From Candidatus Rokuibacteriota bacterium (GTDB taxonomy: Bacteria; Methylomirabilota; Methylomirabilia; Rokubacteriales; CSP1-6), in the NCBI GenBank assembly GCA_016206385.1, contig JACQRS010000362.1, forward strand, positions 1 through 5,688: DNA of 5,688 nucleotides. Direction: 5' to 3'. The notes below the pieces were generated by a model. The model worked only from the letters and a program-made list of their open reading frames with translations, made no database searches and was not told where the DNA came from. Made by a program: the position numbers and the translations under genes. Positions 5,510 through 5,688 of this stretch are shown piece by piece (the stretch's first letter is position 1; every line of letters begins with the position of its first letter).

Positions 5510-5525
5510 CCCCTGCGGCAGGAGG
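5510..5525 (+). promoter_or_regulatory. pnp Shine-Dalgarno sequence inside a hairpin arm
   Basis: AGGAGG at 5520-5525 is a near-perfect Shine-Dalgarno sequence. CCCCTG (5510-5515) can pair with CAGGAGG (5519-5525), with A5523 bulged and loop CGG, so the whole site lies in the 3' arm. The spacer to the ATG at 5538 is 12 nt, longer than usual. The pairing is short, and its use as a translational switch is speculative. Confidence 0.45.
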
Positions 5526-5537
5526 CAGAGTGCTCGT

Positions 5538-5688
5538 ATGATTCACGCCACGCAAACTGAACTTGGCGGTCGCACGTTTCTGCTGGAGACGGGTCGGGTC
5601 GCCAAGCAAGCCGACGGTGCGGTCCTGGTCAGGTACGGCGGAACCATGGTTCTGGCCACGGCCGTAGTGACCAAGACCCCCCTCGAGG
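5538..5688 (+). CDS. pnp: Polyribonucleotide nucleotidyltransferase (PNPase), 3'-truncated
   Basis: PNPase is the trimeric phosphorolytic 3'-5' exoribonuclease of RNA decay and a core of the degradosome in many bacteria. Only the first 50 residues plus one base are inside the window; the full protein is about 700 residues. The visible part matches the start of the first RNase PH domain: ELGGRTFLLETGRVAKQADG (residues 8-27), then AVLVRYGGTMVLATAVV (28-44), corresponding to the family's LETGxxAxQAxGAVxVxxGxTxVLxT pattern. The ATG at 5538 is chosen because it gives the expected short N-terminus and because no other start codon in this frame lies between AGGAGG (5520-5525) and it. A GTG at 5530 has better spacing but is in another frame. 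Co-transcription with rpsO is likely. Catalytic residues, the KH and S1 domains are beyond the edge. Confidence 0.95.
   Translation, partial: MIHATQTELGGRTFLLETGRVAKQADGAVLVRYGGTMVLATAVVTKTPLE

Noticed and set aside
5530..5532. GTG at better spacing from AGGAGG as an alternative pnp start
   Set aside because: It is out of frame with the PNPase reading frame; ATG 5538 is the only suitable in-frame start.
1..5688. A new or accessory biological system in this window
   Set aside because: Every coding stretch is explained by one of eight conserved housekeeping genes in a known order. The non-coding gaps are short, and I see no integrase, transposase, toxin-antitoxin, CRISPR or defence-like motif.

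Overview
The window is a stretch of bacterial housekeeping chromosome: the distal part of the conserved translation/RNA-metabolism locus, infB-ylxP(DUF503)-rbfA-nrnA-truB-ribF-rpsO-pnp. All eight genes lie on the + strand, and both ends are cut, inside infB on the left and inside pnp on the right. Base composition is very GC-rich, roughly two-thirds G+C by eye, with strong G/C at third codon positions. That bias also produces many long but spurious antisense and off-frame ORFs. Gene order and protein style fit a high-GC Gram-negative lineage of the deltaproteobacterial / Methylomirabilota-Rokubacteria kind. This placement is inferred from memory of such operons and was not tested.

Layout. 2-1465 is the C-terminal 487 residues of initiation factor IF2. 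After 43 nt carrying a duplicated Shine-Dalgarno segment comes a 96-residue DUF503/YlxP protein (1509-1799). A strong GC hairpin (1805-1832) separates it from rbfA (1843-2208). From rbfA to ribF the genes are packed end on end: rbfA/nrnA overlap by 8 bp, nrnA/truB share one base (TGATG), and truB/ribF overlap by 38 bp, which suggests translational coupling. The first real gap, 5009-5167, holds a plausible promoter and a structured leader for rpsO (5168-5437). A second gap, 5438-5537, precedes pnp (from 5538), whose Shine-Dalgarno sequence sits in the arm of a small hairpin.

How the genes work together. IF2 places initiator tRNA on the 30S subunit. RbfA matures the 30S subunit, and S15 is a primary 16S rRNA binder in its assembly. 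TruB makes pseudouridine-55 in tRNA. NrnA finishes the degradation of RNA fragments of the kind PNPase leaves behind. RibF makes FMN and FAD and is the metabolic outlier, though it often sits beside truB. YlxP is a conserved companion of infB/rbfA without a firmly known role.

I found no mobile element, CRISPR array, tRNA, rRNA or defence-like module, and no evidence of a new system. The points worth a second look are small: RNA structures in the three non-coding gaps, a tandem duplicated ribosome-binding segment, and two altered signature residues (RibF HxGH read as HLAH; IF2 domain IV Cys read as Ser).
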